From Oreohelix idahoensis (taxonomy: Eukaryota; Mollusca; Gastropoda; Stylommatophora; Oreohelicidae): 64,000 bases of DNA. Every line of letters begins with the position of its first letter. Positions within the stretch are counted from its first letter, which is position 1. The stretch is from contig JAMPIV010012229.1 of the NCBI GenBank assembly GCA_024509875.1, positions 310,001-374,000 on the forward strand, given 5' to 3'. The position numbers were made by a program, and so were the translations under genes. The notes below the pieces were generated by a model. That model was not told the DNA's origin, did no database searches, and was given only the letters and a program-made list of their open reading frames with translations. Below, piece by piece: positions 23,290 through 36,004 of the stretch.

Positions 23290-24245
23290 TTCCCTAGTAT
23301 TTCTTATAAGTTCTATTCCTAGCACATGAACAACATCTGCTATTATTCCTATTACTACTGAAGGATACGTTGTCTTGTGTGGGATTATGATCCATCCATT
23401 TGTGGTGCATTTCTTCACCACGGCTAGAATCGTGCCGCCACTGACCTTGGTTTGAATAACCATAGTCTTGTCTCTGTGAGAAGTTAGATGGTGACCTCTG
23501 CCTTGTGAAGTTATATTTTCCACGGTAGTTGGATCTATAGCCTTGCCTTACTCTGCTGTCCACACTCTGTGAACGAGGTTTCTGACCAGCATCTCTATAG
23601 TCATGACGAGCCACACATACTGGGAGTGCGTCCTTTATAGTTGGTTTGCTGGTCGAAATTTGGCAATCGTATTCGGTTTGTTGTCACAGGTGCACTAGAA
23701 GTTGTCTTTGGAGCGTCCAACTCCACTTTCCTTAAGGCGACAGCAACATCTACATCTTTCTGAATACGCAATTTCTCTATCTCCAAATCAGTTGCTTTCT
23801 GTGCAGCTGCAGCAGCTAATCTTAGTTTCTCTATTTCAATTGCTTTATCTTTGTCCAATTCTTGCTCTCTTTCTAGGGCCACTAATTTTTCCCGTTCAGC
23901 TTCAATCTTTAATTTTTCTTTTTCCGCATCTATCTTTAATTTTTCTTGTTCAAAGTCTATCTTTAATTTTTCTAGCGCAAGAGCTTGTGCAAGATCTTTC
24001 TCTTTCTCTTCCATCTTTATTCGCTCCTGTTTCTCCTTTTGTTCAAGTTCTAACTTGTCCTTCTCTAAATCTTGTGCCTTTTTCTTCTCATCATGTTCTT
24101 ACTGAAGACGTTTTAATTCACGTTCATTCTGTCTTTCAATGCGTGCATTATAGCTGTCAAATTGGGCGGTAGCAAACGTCTCTAGTTCTGCTCCTGATTT
24201 ATTAAATTTAATCCCGATTTCTATGAAGTCCTGAAACGAAGACAT
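23290..24245 (-). pseudogene. gag: gag of the first Gmr1-type element, nonsense codon and capsid deletion
   Basis: The ATG at 24245-24243 begins MSSFQDFIEIGIKFNKSG..., which aligns with the gag start of the second element at 60092 (shared D(Y/F)I, LE.(W/F)A.AQ(Y/F)D). A TAA at 24101-24099 stops translation after 48 codons. The frame continues as a Lys/Glu-rich coiled-coil (LEKLKIDFEQEKLKIDAE and similar) to about 23620. There the sequence jumps from IRLPNFDQ, the residues that open the capsid-like region in element 2, straight into the Arg/Gly-rich tail (about 23614-23294). The whole ~200-residue capsid-like core is missing. No CCHC knuckle is visible; the tail ends with Cys residues (RCCSCARNR). 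The protein would have formed the particle shell and bound RNA. Confidence 0.8.
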
Positions 24246-25469
24246 GATTTTCTACCAGAAAACACTTTCTGTTCAAAATATGGTGATATTTGTAATGATG
24301 AACAATACAATGCTCAATATTTTCAAAATACAACACACAAAAACAAATCAAAATCAACTAAAATAAGACCACAAAAACAATATTCTATATTAAAATGTAA
24401 ACAAATAATAATTATTTGACACTACAATAATTCACAACTAAAACCAAACAACCATCACATTAACAACTAAAGAGAAGAAGGTATAAAAAGCACTATTACA
24501 ACAACTGACAATATGAGACATCTATACAAAACGATAACAACACGTGATACTTAAACGCTACAGCTAAACAAAAATGAAATGTTCGCGATGCAAAAAAAGG
24601 ACTATCAGTATGAATGCGTCAAAGCGCTAAAATTCCCTAAATGCAAACCTCACATAAACCTATAGAAGATCACCTTTCATCATACTTCCGAAGATGAATG
24701 AGAAAAATGATACCTTAAAAAAATGGCAACACTGAACATATAGAATAGAAAAAAAAATATAGCAAAGATGGAGCACGCTATGAAAGCACAAGATGCTTTA
24801 AACTGGGGTATCACAATCCAGAAGCTTTAAAAATAAAATTAAACCTATCTTAAAATGCAGACTAAACCATTTTGGTCTGAACACGGCGTAACGCGTGAAT
24901 CAGCAAGGCAACACTGAGCCAAAATAGAAACTATAAAGTTATGTAAACGTGTGTGATACTACGTCGTATGGTCGAACTGTTGTATTTAATCTTAAATAAT
25001 AAGGTCCATAAAGTTTCTTTTATAGATTTATAAATGTTAGTACAACGTATTGGTCCTTCAAAGCCTTCAATGTTCTTAGATAAATAGGTGCATCGTTTGT
25101 CATTAACATATTCCATAGGCAGAAATCAATACGAGCGTGCTTCATGACCCAAATTCCTGTTGACGTTAAGGGTCACGGGGCGTGGCTAATCCGCCGCAGT
25201 GCGTCAAAAAGTTTCGTTTGCCCGGTGGCTAGTTTGCCTCAGTATTTGCAAGAAATGTTCGTTTGCAAGAAGGTTCGTTTGCACGAATAAAAAGTTATTT
25301 TTATAAATCACAGTTCGTCAAAATAGCTTAAAACACGTTGCCTTAAAAGTGCATCTGGAATCCTATCTAATGTTATGTCATGTTATAGTTCAATTGATGC
25401 AAATGCATTATAGATAAACTTGTTGCACATAATTAATTGCCGTCATAAAAATTCGCGAGGCACATGGCT
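24246..25469 (-). other. Long untranslated leader of the first Gmr1-type element
   Basis: About 1.2 kb lies between the 5' LTR and the gag start. It is A/T-rich and has no open frame with recognisable homology. Confidence 0.6.
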
Positions 25470-25489
25470 TGGCTTCCCATTTGTTGAGA
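25470..25489 (-). other. Candidate primer binding site after the 5' LTR
   Basis: Two bases after the 5' LTR the coding strand reads TGGGAAGCCAAGCCATGTG. The position and TGG start fit a PBS. I cannot match it to a specific tRNA. Confidence 0.45.
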
Positions 25490-25491
25490 GG

Positions 25492-26082
25492 TTATTTATT
25501 TTATTTCGTGCTTATTTTTGTTTGCAGCTTTTGCACGATTGTTTATCAGTATCCAATATTCATTTGAAGTTAATGTCCAGGGTTCTTTCTTTACGTGCCT
25601 GGCAAACAAGTATTAATTTACTTTTGTGCACACAACTCTTTCTCCAACGAAGGTAATAACAGCTGAGTGACGGTTTATAACTTTAATACACACGAAGAAC
25701 TTCACAGTAGACCCATTGATGTGGTCAGGCAATTTGTACACAACCAAGATTAATAATACTAATAAAAGTCACTCATAGCTATGAAACAATCCTTTCGGTC
25801 ATGAAATATGGAATACAGTTGTATACTTCCATCTATAGGATATTATACACATGAATATATCTTATGGGCTATACACACACACCCATATACACATCTGCAC
25901 AGCCGAAACGGCTGGTAACTGAATGCCGCCCTTCGCTGCTAAACTGTCTCTCTCTTTTTCACACGCCTCGTTAGCGATCCTTTCCCTGCCCGTCTCATCA
26001 CGTGACGTAGAGTGGCTATTGGGCTGGGGTAGTGAAGTGCCAAACTGGGCATTAAAACTACTGCATTTTCTAACTCCCAACA
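25492..26082 (-). repeat. 5' LTR of the first Gmr1-type element
   Basis: This 591-bp copy matches 18952-19555 apart from roughly 25-30 substitutions and small indels. The element's promoter and polyadenylation signals should lie here, but I cannot pinpoint them. Confidence 0.93.
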
Positions 26083-26705
26083 TAGAGGTTTGGGCTTTCT
26101 TGCAACCCCAGAGAGCATCCTAGACTCAGTGGCATGTTACACCAGGCCCACTATGGCGTGTGTGTAAAGTTCCGAGGTTTGATGGCTCCCTACCCTGCAA
26201 AGGGGATTATATCTCCAAGAGACGATAACTGGCGAGAGCAGCCATACAACAGACAGATGTTGGCTTTGTTGCAACCCCAGAAAGCCTCCAACCAAATGGC
26301 GTGTGAGAAATGCCACGAGGAGGACGGTTCTCTACCCTGCAGGGGGTCACATTGCGGCGGTGGCGTCGCTAGTAATGAATGGAACACACGTCGAGGAAAC
26401 CTAATGATAGCATTACAATGCAGTCTTTGTTGTGAAATTCCGAGGGTAAGAGAGAGTGGGAGAGAGAGAGAGGGAGAGAGAGAGAGAGACACGCGGGGAA
26501 GAGAAATGGAGACAGAAATGAAACCGATGAAAAAGACATTGAGGCCTTGAGTTGGAGGCACGTGACAGGAGGACGACTTGCGTGCGTTTATTGAAGGCCT
26601 ATGCTCGTTGGGGAGCTGAAGGGTACATGTGATGATCTGTGTGTGCGTGTGTGTGTGTGGTTATTTCCGTATCTAATAGACATTATTAAATGTATTCATA
26701 ATTCA
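26083..26705. other. Stretch with local duplication and (GA)n
   Basis: GGGCTTTCTTGCAACCCCAG (about 26092) recurs as TTGGCTTTGTTGCAACCCCAG (about 26262), followed in both by AGCCTCC/AGCATCC and CTACCCTGCA. This is a ~170-bp imperfect duplication. A (GA)n tract lies at 26457-26490 and (GT)n at 26640-26660. No gene was recognised. Confidence 0.55.
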
Positions 26706-26962
26706 CATTCTTCTTCTTCTTTGATCCATAACCGCCAACCGTCAAAGCAGTCAGCGGCCATCACGCCTGGTGGCGTCCTGTAAGGCAGCAACAAATTGAT
26801 TCCACTTTGCTCGGTCGGCGGCCATCCTTCGTACTGTGCCGCAACTCTGGTTCATTCTTTGCATCTCGGCTTCCACAATTCTTAGCCAAGTTGTTTTTGG
26901 TCGGCCTCTCTTTCGCTTTCCCTCGGGGGTCCATAGCATAGCTGTTCTTGTGATGGTATCAG
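26706..26962 (-). mobile_element. LINE 3' end, minus strand
   Basis: The minus-strand frame encodes TPEGKRKRGRPKTTW, then the [39 protein letters not shown] ending and a stop, then a CAGTC...GGATCAAAGAAGAAGAAGAA tail (reverse of 26706-26735). It matches the tail of the LINE at 39.66-44.22 kb. It is 5'-truncated at about 26962. Confidence 0.9.
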
Positions 26963-26969
26963 GGTACAT

Positions 26970-27892
26970 TCATTCATATTTAATTCAGCTTCCTTACGAG
27001 CATAGCCCTTCAACACATTCGTGCCAAATCCTCCTGTCTTGTGTCATCATCTCAAGATCTTTCTATCCCTTCTTTATCTTTATTTACAACTCGCAGAACA
27101 CCCTCTAATTTTTCATTTAAAAAAATTACTTAAGCGTTTCTTTTAAAAAAAAACGTGCTTTATTTTGACTATAATTGGATACTGTAAATGTATGTTGTTA
27201 TATTACCTTTATAATGTTACATACCTTTAAATTAATGCTTAAAGTAACATGTGGGGATGAAAAGATACAGAATGCAAGATAAGTGAGAGTGGAAGGGCAG
27301 AGTGTACGACGGACCTGCACGTATAATTCTTAAGTCTTTGAAAAAAAAGTTCGGTCGTTCGTTCGTTCCATGTCCTGGAGAACTGGAAGCCGACTCTGAG
27401 TACTGTATTCTGGAAGACAAGAGCTCCAGGTAACACTACTCGCTCTATCAACGTAAACAGTTTATGTTGTTATAATTTTTTTTGTTTTAATGAGACATAG
27501 AGTTTATTGCGATTGTGATAAGTTACGTTGTACTCATCTGTTTGATTTGTTTTGTTTGGTTAGCCGCGAGGTAAATATTGTAAATTTTAAACAAGGTTGT
27601 GGAAGAACATGGAATGGAAATTTGACAATATACAATTTTGGAAAGAAAAAAAAAATAACTTTAAATGATTAGAGTTACACTTGTAATTGTTGTGTTTATT
27701 TTGTCTTTAAAAAAAACCGTTTGTTACTATAACAGGAGATTCTTTGAAGACTCCAGTATTGTATCATGTTTTCTTAATTTTAGCTAATTTAAAATATTAA
27801 AGTATCTTTGCAGACGGTAACGCCACTCTTCTAGCGGATTCTATGTTAATTTTCACCATCTTTTTCTTTCACGTTTCAACTCTCAAAGGAGC
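26970..27892. other. Unannotated AT-rich stretch
   Basis: No gene or TE terminus recognised; only poly-A and poly-T runs. Confidence 0.5.
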
Positions 27893-28150
27893 ATAGGCTC
27901 AACAAACGTAAGCCAAGTCTTCCTGTCCCGTGCCATCTTTCCATACCTTCTCTTCATCCCCTTCATGTATGTCTCCAGGTCATGTCTCCAGGTCATGTCT
28001 CCAGGTCATGTCTCCAGGTCATGTCTCCGTATATTCTTTGGTCTTCCTGTGTCTCTCTTATCCTGGAGATTCCAGAACAGGGATTGTCTTGTAAAGCTAT
28101 CAACAGATTTTCTTAATGTGACTCCTGTCCATTTCCAGCGATTTATTGTG
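27893..28150 (-). mobile_element. LINE 3' end with in-frame 15-bp repeat expansion, minus strand
   Basis: The minus strand encodes the LINE tail signature: LRKSVDSFTRQSLFWNLQDKRDTGRPKN, a HDLET-like segment, then MKGMKRRYGKMARDRKTWL and a stop at 27895-27893. The 15-bp segment coding the HDLET-like residues is repeated about four times (ATGTCTCCAGGTC at 27966-28028). The homologous, unexpanded fragment is at 11560-11725. Confidence 0.75.
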
Positions 28151-28699
28151 AAACTAATGACAAGAATTAGACAAGCATCAATGGAAAAAGAAATGAGAAG
28201 AATTTGTCACCATAACTGTCCCATAATGCACTCTTGAAACACGATTACTGTAGACAAATGTTGTGCCACCATAGAGGACTTACAGGATGCAATGAACCCT
28301 GGAGTGAAGATGTCAAGAAGAGTCCAACTCGTTTCGATTGAAAACTTTGCAGATATCAGACTGAGACAATAATTTTAATTGGGCATGGGCATGTTTTGAG
28401 AACACGTATACTAGGCGTAGCCTCTGTATTTCCTGGGGCGGGTGGCTCTGAGGAAACAACGAAAGAATAGGATCACTCTTCCCACACGCATGTCGTTCAA
28501 GACGATCAATATAAGCTTGTGCATGGGGTTAACAACCGTATCCAGTAAAGATAAATTGATGCAGAAATCACACTGCGTTCTGATTTCTAGTACCCTCGAA
28601 TAGCATCAGTATCCCTGAATATTGTTGTAATTTTATCGTCAACATGGAATTCCACACGCGTGCTAATTAGTATGCACAACGGCAACGTGGATTTTCACC
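28151..28699. other. Unannotated stretch
   Basis: No recognised gene. The right part may already belong to family A copy 2, whose 5' end I cannot place. Confidence 0.4.
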
Positions 28700-31054
28700 A
28701 CGAGGGCTAATTAATATGTAAACAGTTATCATGCGAGGATCCAGGAGTTTCGTTTTGTCTTAGGTTTAGTTAGCCACGCCTACAGCCTATCGCTAGAGCT
28801 ATGAGCATCAGCTAATTTCTCGTTCTTTTCTGCCACCCCTTCAAGAAGGCGTTGCCAAGAGGAGACGTAAGCTGTCAGTATCAAAAGATTGTGGTGGTCC
28901 CAGAAGAACGAAGCAGTTTTTCACACCTACGGTTTATACGTTTAAATTTCTGCCGGACCGAGAGATACAGGGGGAAATCGAACGAAGGAGAGACGGGGAA
29001 AGTCTAGCGGCGAAACAGAAAAGTTTCCTGAATCAAATAAGGTGTGAATCTTCGCATGTAGCTATTACTTTTCATTCCATTAACTATATACTGGCATCGC
29101 CGAAAATGCAGTTTATCATTCGTTGCCCAGAGATTTGAAGGAGTACTAGCTTATATTAGAATCTTACAAGTTTTCTTTGGAGTTCTTTTATATTGGAGTG
29201 AATTCATTCTGGTGCTACGGTAACATATATTAGTCTTGAGATTCAGTAGTTTAGTTCCTTCATTTATTTCACTGGATTTTTGTGTTAATTTAAACCTATT
29301 AAATAACCCCATCGCAAAGTTTTCCAGTCGCAAATTAAATAATATAACTATGCGTTATTTCCCGAGAAATAGATGTGCAACATAATTTTTAAACGCTAGG
29401 CGAGCGAAATTGTTTAATAACCATAATTCTATTTCATCTTGCGTAAATTTGGAGTAATTAACTGTTCAAAGCTAGTGTTAAAAAACAAACGATACATTAG
29501 CTAGTCACTCGTGTAGTCTTTAAATATAAATAATTTAATACCGGAGTGATTTTACAGATCTTACCGATTACCGCGGGTGTTAGAAATAATTATAGTAGTA
29601 TTACCTGTTTTATATATTATCTTTATACAGATGATCAGACCTTGCGACCCAACGGTTTTATTATATAGAGAGTCAAGTTCAGATGGCTTATGGCATCCCA
29701 GTATTGTTCGAAACATAATAACATTGTCTATACCAAAATCTGACTGTCGGAGACCCTTATAAGTCCACCTTCTAAACCCATGACAGCAGTTAAATAACCA
29801 GAACGGTCAATTGTTCACTTGAGTTAAAAATTTAACTGGAACGGGACAATGCCAGATATTTTATATTAAATCATATAAAGTTCCCTGGCCTGATGAGGCA
29901 GAACTGACAGCACGAAATCTATTTAATCAAAACCCATTTGACAGTAAAAACAGTGTTCCTAACACCAACTATACAGAGAACAGTTTCAGCTATTCATTAA
30001 GAGAACAGCCGGGTGGTAACATTCTGCGGTTGGAGATATTTCCCAGTCATTACGACAGAATCCTAGAAAAAACAAACTTATTCCCAATTAAATACCTGCA
30101 GTCTGACGGAAAATCCTTGCCAGGAAAAATTATAATCAACACACCATTTCAGCGAACTCTCCGAGCGATATTAGCAGTGGCTATACGGAGTTTTCTGGGG
30201 CTGGACTGGACAACATAACAGGACATCTAATAGTCTTTGTTTAAGAACTGTGTGCGATTTAATTCTATGGACGTATGCAGCCGACTAAGGGGTAAGTCTG
30301 AATGGATGTGAGCGCTCATTGCATGAATGTAGAGCGTGGAAACTGAACGAAAGAATTTAGTTTACTTAAGCTTACTACTAATATAACACCTTCATTTTTT
30401 TAATCTATTCTCTCACTAAGTCTGAAGGCCCACGGGAAAGTTAAATTAAGGACATATCCTATATACCCGTCCCGTCTACCCCACTCCCATTTGTCAATCA
30501 ATTGTTTGATCTGTTGGGTAAACAACCTCGGGTGGGATCATTTTCCTAGTGTTTCCATGTCCCAGAGGGAAGGTCTATGTGAGATATATATTGTTTATTT
30601 ATTTTCCCTTTATGTAACCATAATTTCACCTGATGACATGATAACGATGTATTAACTGTTGTAACCAAATTTTCTTCTACATATATAATAAACCGACTAT
30701 ATATCCTTAAATCTATTAGTTTTGGTCAAACAACCTCCCCTGCCCATTATATGTGCCCAATGACCTGTTCGTTTCTACGTATGTACGTATTTATGTCATA
30801 AAATTGTTTGTGTGTGCATACGAGAGGATAGTGTATTAGAATCAGCATCTAGTGGAATAATACTTCTTCATTGAAGTGTGTCGTGCTATATAGGTGAGTT
30901 GAGCAATCACTCAACCCAAGACAGTATTTTTCTTACACTCTGTATTCCTCGTAAACAGGACTATTTCTCACACCTTTCTCTCACATAGCTTTTCACTATC
31001 TCACCCCTGCTCGATTGGGACCATAAAAATAAAGCCTATATAAAACTCACGACA
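28700..31054 (+). mobile_element. Family A long LTR-like repeat, copy 2
   Basis: Similarity to 1.4-3.28 kb runs in the same order. TTTTTGTGTTAATTTAAA lies at about 29277 (copy 1, about 1997), an acceptor-like TTTATACAG at about 29630 (copy 1, about 2317), TTCCCAGTCATTACG at about 30042, a donor-like GGGTAAGTCTG at about 30290, and the 3' end ACTCACGACA at about 31045-31054. No PBS-like sequence follows. A 5' edge near 28.7 kb is a guess. Open frames here are short and not conserved between copies. Confidence 0.45.
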
Positions 31055-31221
31055 ACGTTAAGCGGGCGTGCCTCGCCAAAATGAGGAATATTTTTTTTAA
31101 GTTTCTGCCTTTGTACAGGATCTAGTATTCTCCATTTAGTTCCGAATCCTGGATTGCAAAACTGTACCTTCTGTGTTGTTTATGTTTCTTGTTAAATTAT
31201 AAATAAACGAAGCTAGAAAAG

Positions 31222-32100
31222 AGACTCTTCCACAAGCAGATGAATTACAACAGAAGGAGATCAATAAGAGAAATTACACTAGAAGGAGAATTAGAAAAAT
31301 TATAATAGAAAGAGTAGAGAAGTTACAGCAGAAGGAGAATGAGAGAAGTTATAATAGAAAGAAGAGAGACGTTACAAAAGAAGGAGAATGAGAGAAGTTA
31401 TAATAGAAAGAGGAGAGAAGTTACAACAGAAGGAGATTGAGAGAAGTTATAATAGAAAACGAATGAGAAAAGTGAAAAAGAAATAGAACTAAAGAAGTTA
31501 CAACAGAAGAAGAATTAGAAAAGTTATAATTGAAGAATAATCCGAGAAGTTCAAATAGAAGAGGGTGCAAAAAATTGCAACAGAAACGGAATGACAGAAT
31601 CCACAGTAGAAAGAGAATGAGAGAAGTACAATAGAAGAAGAATTAAAGAAGATACAATAGAAGGAGAATGAAAATAGTTAAAATAGAAGGAGACTGGAAG
31701 TTACAATAAAAGGAGAATGGCAGAAGTTGAAATAGAAGGAGGATAAGAGAAGTTATTATAAAAGGAGAATTAGAACAGTAAGTTACAATAGAAGGAGAAT
31801 GAGAGAAGTTACAACGGAAGGAGAATTATAATATTTGAAACAGAAGGAGACAGAGAGACGTTAAAATAAAAGGAGAATGAGAACAGAAAGTTACAATAGA
31901 AGGAGAAGGAGAGAAGTAACAACGAAAGGAGAATTATGATATTCAAAACCGAAGGAGACTGAGAAAAGTTAAAATAAAAGGAGAATAAAAGAAGTAAGTT
32001 ACAACAGAAGGAGAATGAAAGACGTTACAATAGTAGAATGAGGGACATTAGGAAGAATGCGGGAAACTACAATAGATGGACAACGAGAATTTAAAGTATT
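31222..32100. repeat. Purine-rich degenerate tandem repeat, unit about 24-25 bp
   Basis: Variants of GAGAAGTTACAACAGAAGGAGAAT and GAGAAGTTATAATAGAAAG alternate with a step of about 24-25 bp. The + strand is almost entirely A and G with a regular TTA/TAT interruption. A second patch with the same units lies at 32555-32695. Confidence 0.88.
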
Positions 32101-32280
32101 GACAACTACTAGAAACTGGGATAAAGAAAACAAGAAAACAGGCTAAATATTAACAGACAATTACAGATTGATAAAAAGAAAAAAAGTACTGAAAGTACGG
32201 GAGATGTAATGAAAGGAAAACAGCCCCACAACTGAAAGAGAAAATATAAGCAGAGAGTTACGAAAGACACACCGGTGGAA

Positions 32281-32403
<123 letters not shown>

Positions 32404-32554
32404 AGGCCACTTTTTTATGTGAACTAAGTATCGCAGAACGCTAGAGTAACTTACAAGAGAACGAGATAACGGATGGAGGAGTGAAAGTGAAAGAAAGGAA
32501 TGAACAATGCAACAACAGACAAAGTTTAGATGCTCCTAGAGACCCAAGGATATA

Positions 32555-32695
32555 GAAGGAAACTGAGAGACGTTAAAATAACAGGAGAATGAGAACAGAA
32601 AGTTACAATAGAAGGAGAAGGAGAAGGAGAGAAGTTACAACGGAAGGAGAATTATAATATTTAAAAGAGAAGGAGACTGAGAGACGTTACAAAGA
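32555..32695. repeat. Second patch of the purine-rich 24-25-bp repeat
   Basis: The same GAAGGAGAATGAGAACAGAAAGTTACAATA units as 31850-31930, including shared rarer variants. This suggests duplication of a block rather than independent growth. Confidence 0.85.
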
Positions 32696-32814
32696 CGCCC
32701 CTACTATCAAGGCGTTCCTCGCGTTAACATGGTGTAGAATTACATTCATAAACAAACATGGTAGGAATAAACAGGTTACAACTTAAACCTAGACTCTGAA
32801 TTTGGTATGCTTCT

Positions 32815-32886
32815 GTCTTCTTCTTCTTCTTCTTCTTCTTCTTCTTCTTCTTCTTCTTCTTCTTCTTCTTCTTCTTCTTCTTCTTC
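32815..32886. repeat. (CTT)n microsatellite at a LINE 3' end
   Basis: Twenty-odd CTT units lie directly next to the 3' end of the minus-strand LINE that follows, so on the LINE strand it is a (GAA)n tail. Confidence 0.97.
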
Positions 32887-32887
32887 A

Positions 32888-33475
32888 TGTACCATGCCTA
32901 GTGGCGTAGGAGATCATGTCTCTCCACAACTTCCTGTCTCCAGCACAGTTTATCAACTCTGCTGTTGACTTCTTTCCATGCTACAATGTCAAACGGTCCA
33001 GTATCTGTTCTCTTTGTCTTCCTCTTTCTCTTTTTCCTTCAATCTTACCTGTTGTTACGATATATTCTAACTTTTCTCTTCTGATAACACGTCCAAAAAA
33101 GTGGATTGCTTCTTTCTAGCTTGTGAATTAAGTTTCCTTTATCCATTGACATCTTTCAGAACATCCTCATTACTCTTTGTGGCTGTCCGTGGTATTTTTA
33201 ACAATATTCTGTAACACCACATCTCTGTGGCCTCTAGTGCCCTCCCTACTTGTTTACTTATTGTCCATGACTCACTCCCATATATCAGGATTGGTTCTGT
33301 ATTATACTGAAGAACTCTCTTTCTTACTTCCATTGACAAATAATTGTTGCATAAATACTCTTCATTTTATATAATGCTACTTTTGCCTGAGCTATTCTGC
33401 TCTTCACTTCTGAGATGCATCTACCATCCGTTGATAATCTGAAATCGTCTGTTTTCTTAGGGAAGTTAAATTTAA
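32888..33475 (-). mobile_element. LINE RT C-terminal and 3'-end fragment, minus strand
   Basis: The minus-strand frames encode the end of a LINE polyprotein in order: [25 protein letters not shown] (about 33450-33370), then ILIYGSESWTISKQVGRALEATEMWCYRILLKIPRT (33339-33200). A degraded VLRREKL and GKREKGRQRE-like tail (about 33090-33000) follows. A shift in frame at about 33330 and several stops make it dead. It is a different LINE type from the one at 33.6-34.1 kb. Confidence 0.82.
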
Positions 33476-33530
33476 TATTACTACTGTTAATCGATAGCAA
33501 TATTAATAAAAATACTGGTAACAGAAGAAG

Positions 33531-33531
<1 letters not shown>

Positions 33532-33608
<77 letters not shown>

Positions 33609-33632
33609 TATATATATAGATATATATATATC
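33532..33632. repeat. (TA)n microsatellite between two LINE fragments
   Basis: TA dinucleotides with a short CTATATATATAGA interruption, passing into (CTT)n at 33632-33646, the tail of the next LINE. Confidence 0.96.
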
Positions 33633-34262
<630 letters not shown>

Positions 34263-34379
34263 ATGAGGTGCCGGATCAAAGTACAACAGTGCAATTGAAA
34301 TTTCCGCAAACGCCAGAATAGTTTACATTTTATAAATAATAATGCTTCATTGATAACAACGAACATATATAATTTATAA

Positions 34380-34571
34380 TCAACATCGTCTGAAGCCATC
34401 TTCACATCGAAGGTTGGCTGCAATAGATCTCCAACGTCTTTTGTCTCTTGTCTTGATGGTGCTCTCTGGTAGACTCTTTTCTGTCCATATCTTGATGTTA
34501 TCTTCAAACTTATAGCGCTGTCTTCCTCTTGCACGTTTGCCTTCAACTCTGCCTTCTATTGTGATCTTCAA
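34380..34571 (-). mobile_element. LINE 3'-end fragment of another type, minus strand
   Basis: The minus-strand frame reads EGKRARGRQRYKFEDNIKIWTE and TRDKRRWRSIAANLRCEDG, the conserved tail of a further LINE type. It is 5'-truncated after a few residues and followed by unique AT-rich sequence. Confidence 0.78.
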
Positions 34572-36004
34572 TTAGGTTTATATCTTTTTATATGGCTATA
34601 AAAGTCTGTTTGTTCGTGTTAAAGTGTCGTAGAGTGGGCGTGTCGTTTTGTCACCTGGACAGTTCAATGTTGCGGTGAATATCTGGGTCACCAGCATGAG
34701 GCGCTGTCAGGGTGTAATGAAGACACTCACACACAAACAGCATACATGTATTCAGGCGTGTAGTACTTGTAATATCATGTGGGACGATGTGGTAAATGTG
34801 GGTGTAGGCGAATGCGTCTAGGCTCTTGGACAGCTTCACACTGAACCCACTCACCCACATGCAGAAGTCAGTGAAGGTAGGTAATGCTGCTGACGTTTCA
34901 CAATATTTATTATACGACGTTTCATAATATGGACGACATAGTCAATGGCATAATAATCATGGACATTATATGATGGTAATTGTAGTTAACCCTTTGCATC
35001 AGCTCAGATACATGGTGCCCACAATGATGAATTGTCAATCTACTTTCTGCTTTCATCTACTGAAGTTCTGGTACCCTGACAGAACCCGTCAGGTACCCTT
35101 CTGCAAATATACCGCACGGGAAGGGCGGTTTCAATGGCCTAACAAAAGGCTATGACTTTTTCTGGCATCACATGCCAGGCACGTCTTCTCATGAAGAATA
35201 AAGGCCGTAATCAAGGACCTTTATGGCGACAGCATCAGGCCGCAAGTAGCGGACCTCAAATATTAGGTAACCTTGGTGTTTTAACTTTTCGTGTACATAT
35301 TCCTGCCAATCCTCTACTCAAGTAGATAACTTTATCTGGGCTCTAATGTTCAAAAGACGCTTGGTCTTAGCTCCCGTATCAAGCACCAACAATGGGGCTC
35401 TTTATAATATATCAGCTGTGAGCTCTGTTCAACATGTCGCCGAAATGTATTTCTATACTCTAGGCATACGAAAGATCATAAATGACTTTATTACCTTTGT
35501 TCAGAATCCTAGAAAAACACTAAACACCACACTGCCATTCCTGGCATACAGAATGAACTGGGGAAGGAAAGATGACATCTCAGTCATACAATGAACTTCC
35601 AAATCCCCGAAAAAGATGGCAAGGAAAATCTTCGGACCTCTGTCCGATCACAACGCCCAGGGTACACTCGTACAAGACGGAAGTCCCGGTCTTTGCGCCA
35701 AAAACCTGCGCATGTGCAAACAGCACAGACTTGAGCGAAACTTAAACACAAGACCAGGGCGTTTCCTCAAGCGAGAGGCAAAGCCACTCCGTATATGGTC
35801 ATGTGAATAGTAACTTAAGACATGACGGCAATTTAAGACACAGGTCAAAATAAGACAAGGGAAAGATAACCAGGAATCAATCCTGTCATTAACGTAAATC
35901 AACAGTTCCTTTTCTTAGACTATCAAAATAATTAAACAGGTTGATGTCTTCAATATATATGCTAAATAGACAGCAACAATGGCCAAAGTATTTTAGCTCT
36001 AATT
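34572..36004. other. Unannotated stretch, short frames of unknown meaning
   Basis: Frames of 60-84 residues (for example 35346-35594 and 35616-35810) match nothing I recognise and lack clear initiation or splice context. I do not call genes here. Confidence 0.4.

Larger units (their letters stand above)
18952..26082 (-). mobile_element. Complete but defective LTR retrotransposon, Gmr1-type order (gag-PR-INT-RT-RH)
   Basis: A 7.1-kb element lies on the minus strand with two LTRs (26082-25492 as 5' LTR, 19555-18952 as 3' LTR). Both start TGTTGGGAG and end in -CA on the coding strand. The flanks TGGAG (18947-18951) and TAGAG (26083-26087) look like a 5-bp target duplication with one substitution. 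A polypurine tract precedes the 3' LTR. Integrase lies upstream of reverse transcriptase, unlike ordinary Ty3/Gypsy elements but as known for the Gmr1 group. A nonsense codon and a capsid deletion in gag, a shortened integrase active site and several frameshifts in RT make it inactive. LTRs differ by roughly 25-30 visible substitutions plus small indels, so it is not recent. Confidence 0.9.

Noticed and set aside
35346..35810. Two adjacent plus-strand frames as exons of a gene
   Set aside because: No recognisable domain, and splice sites do not join them convincingly.
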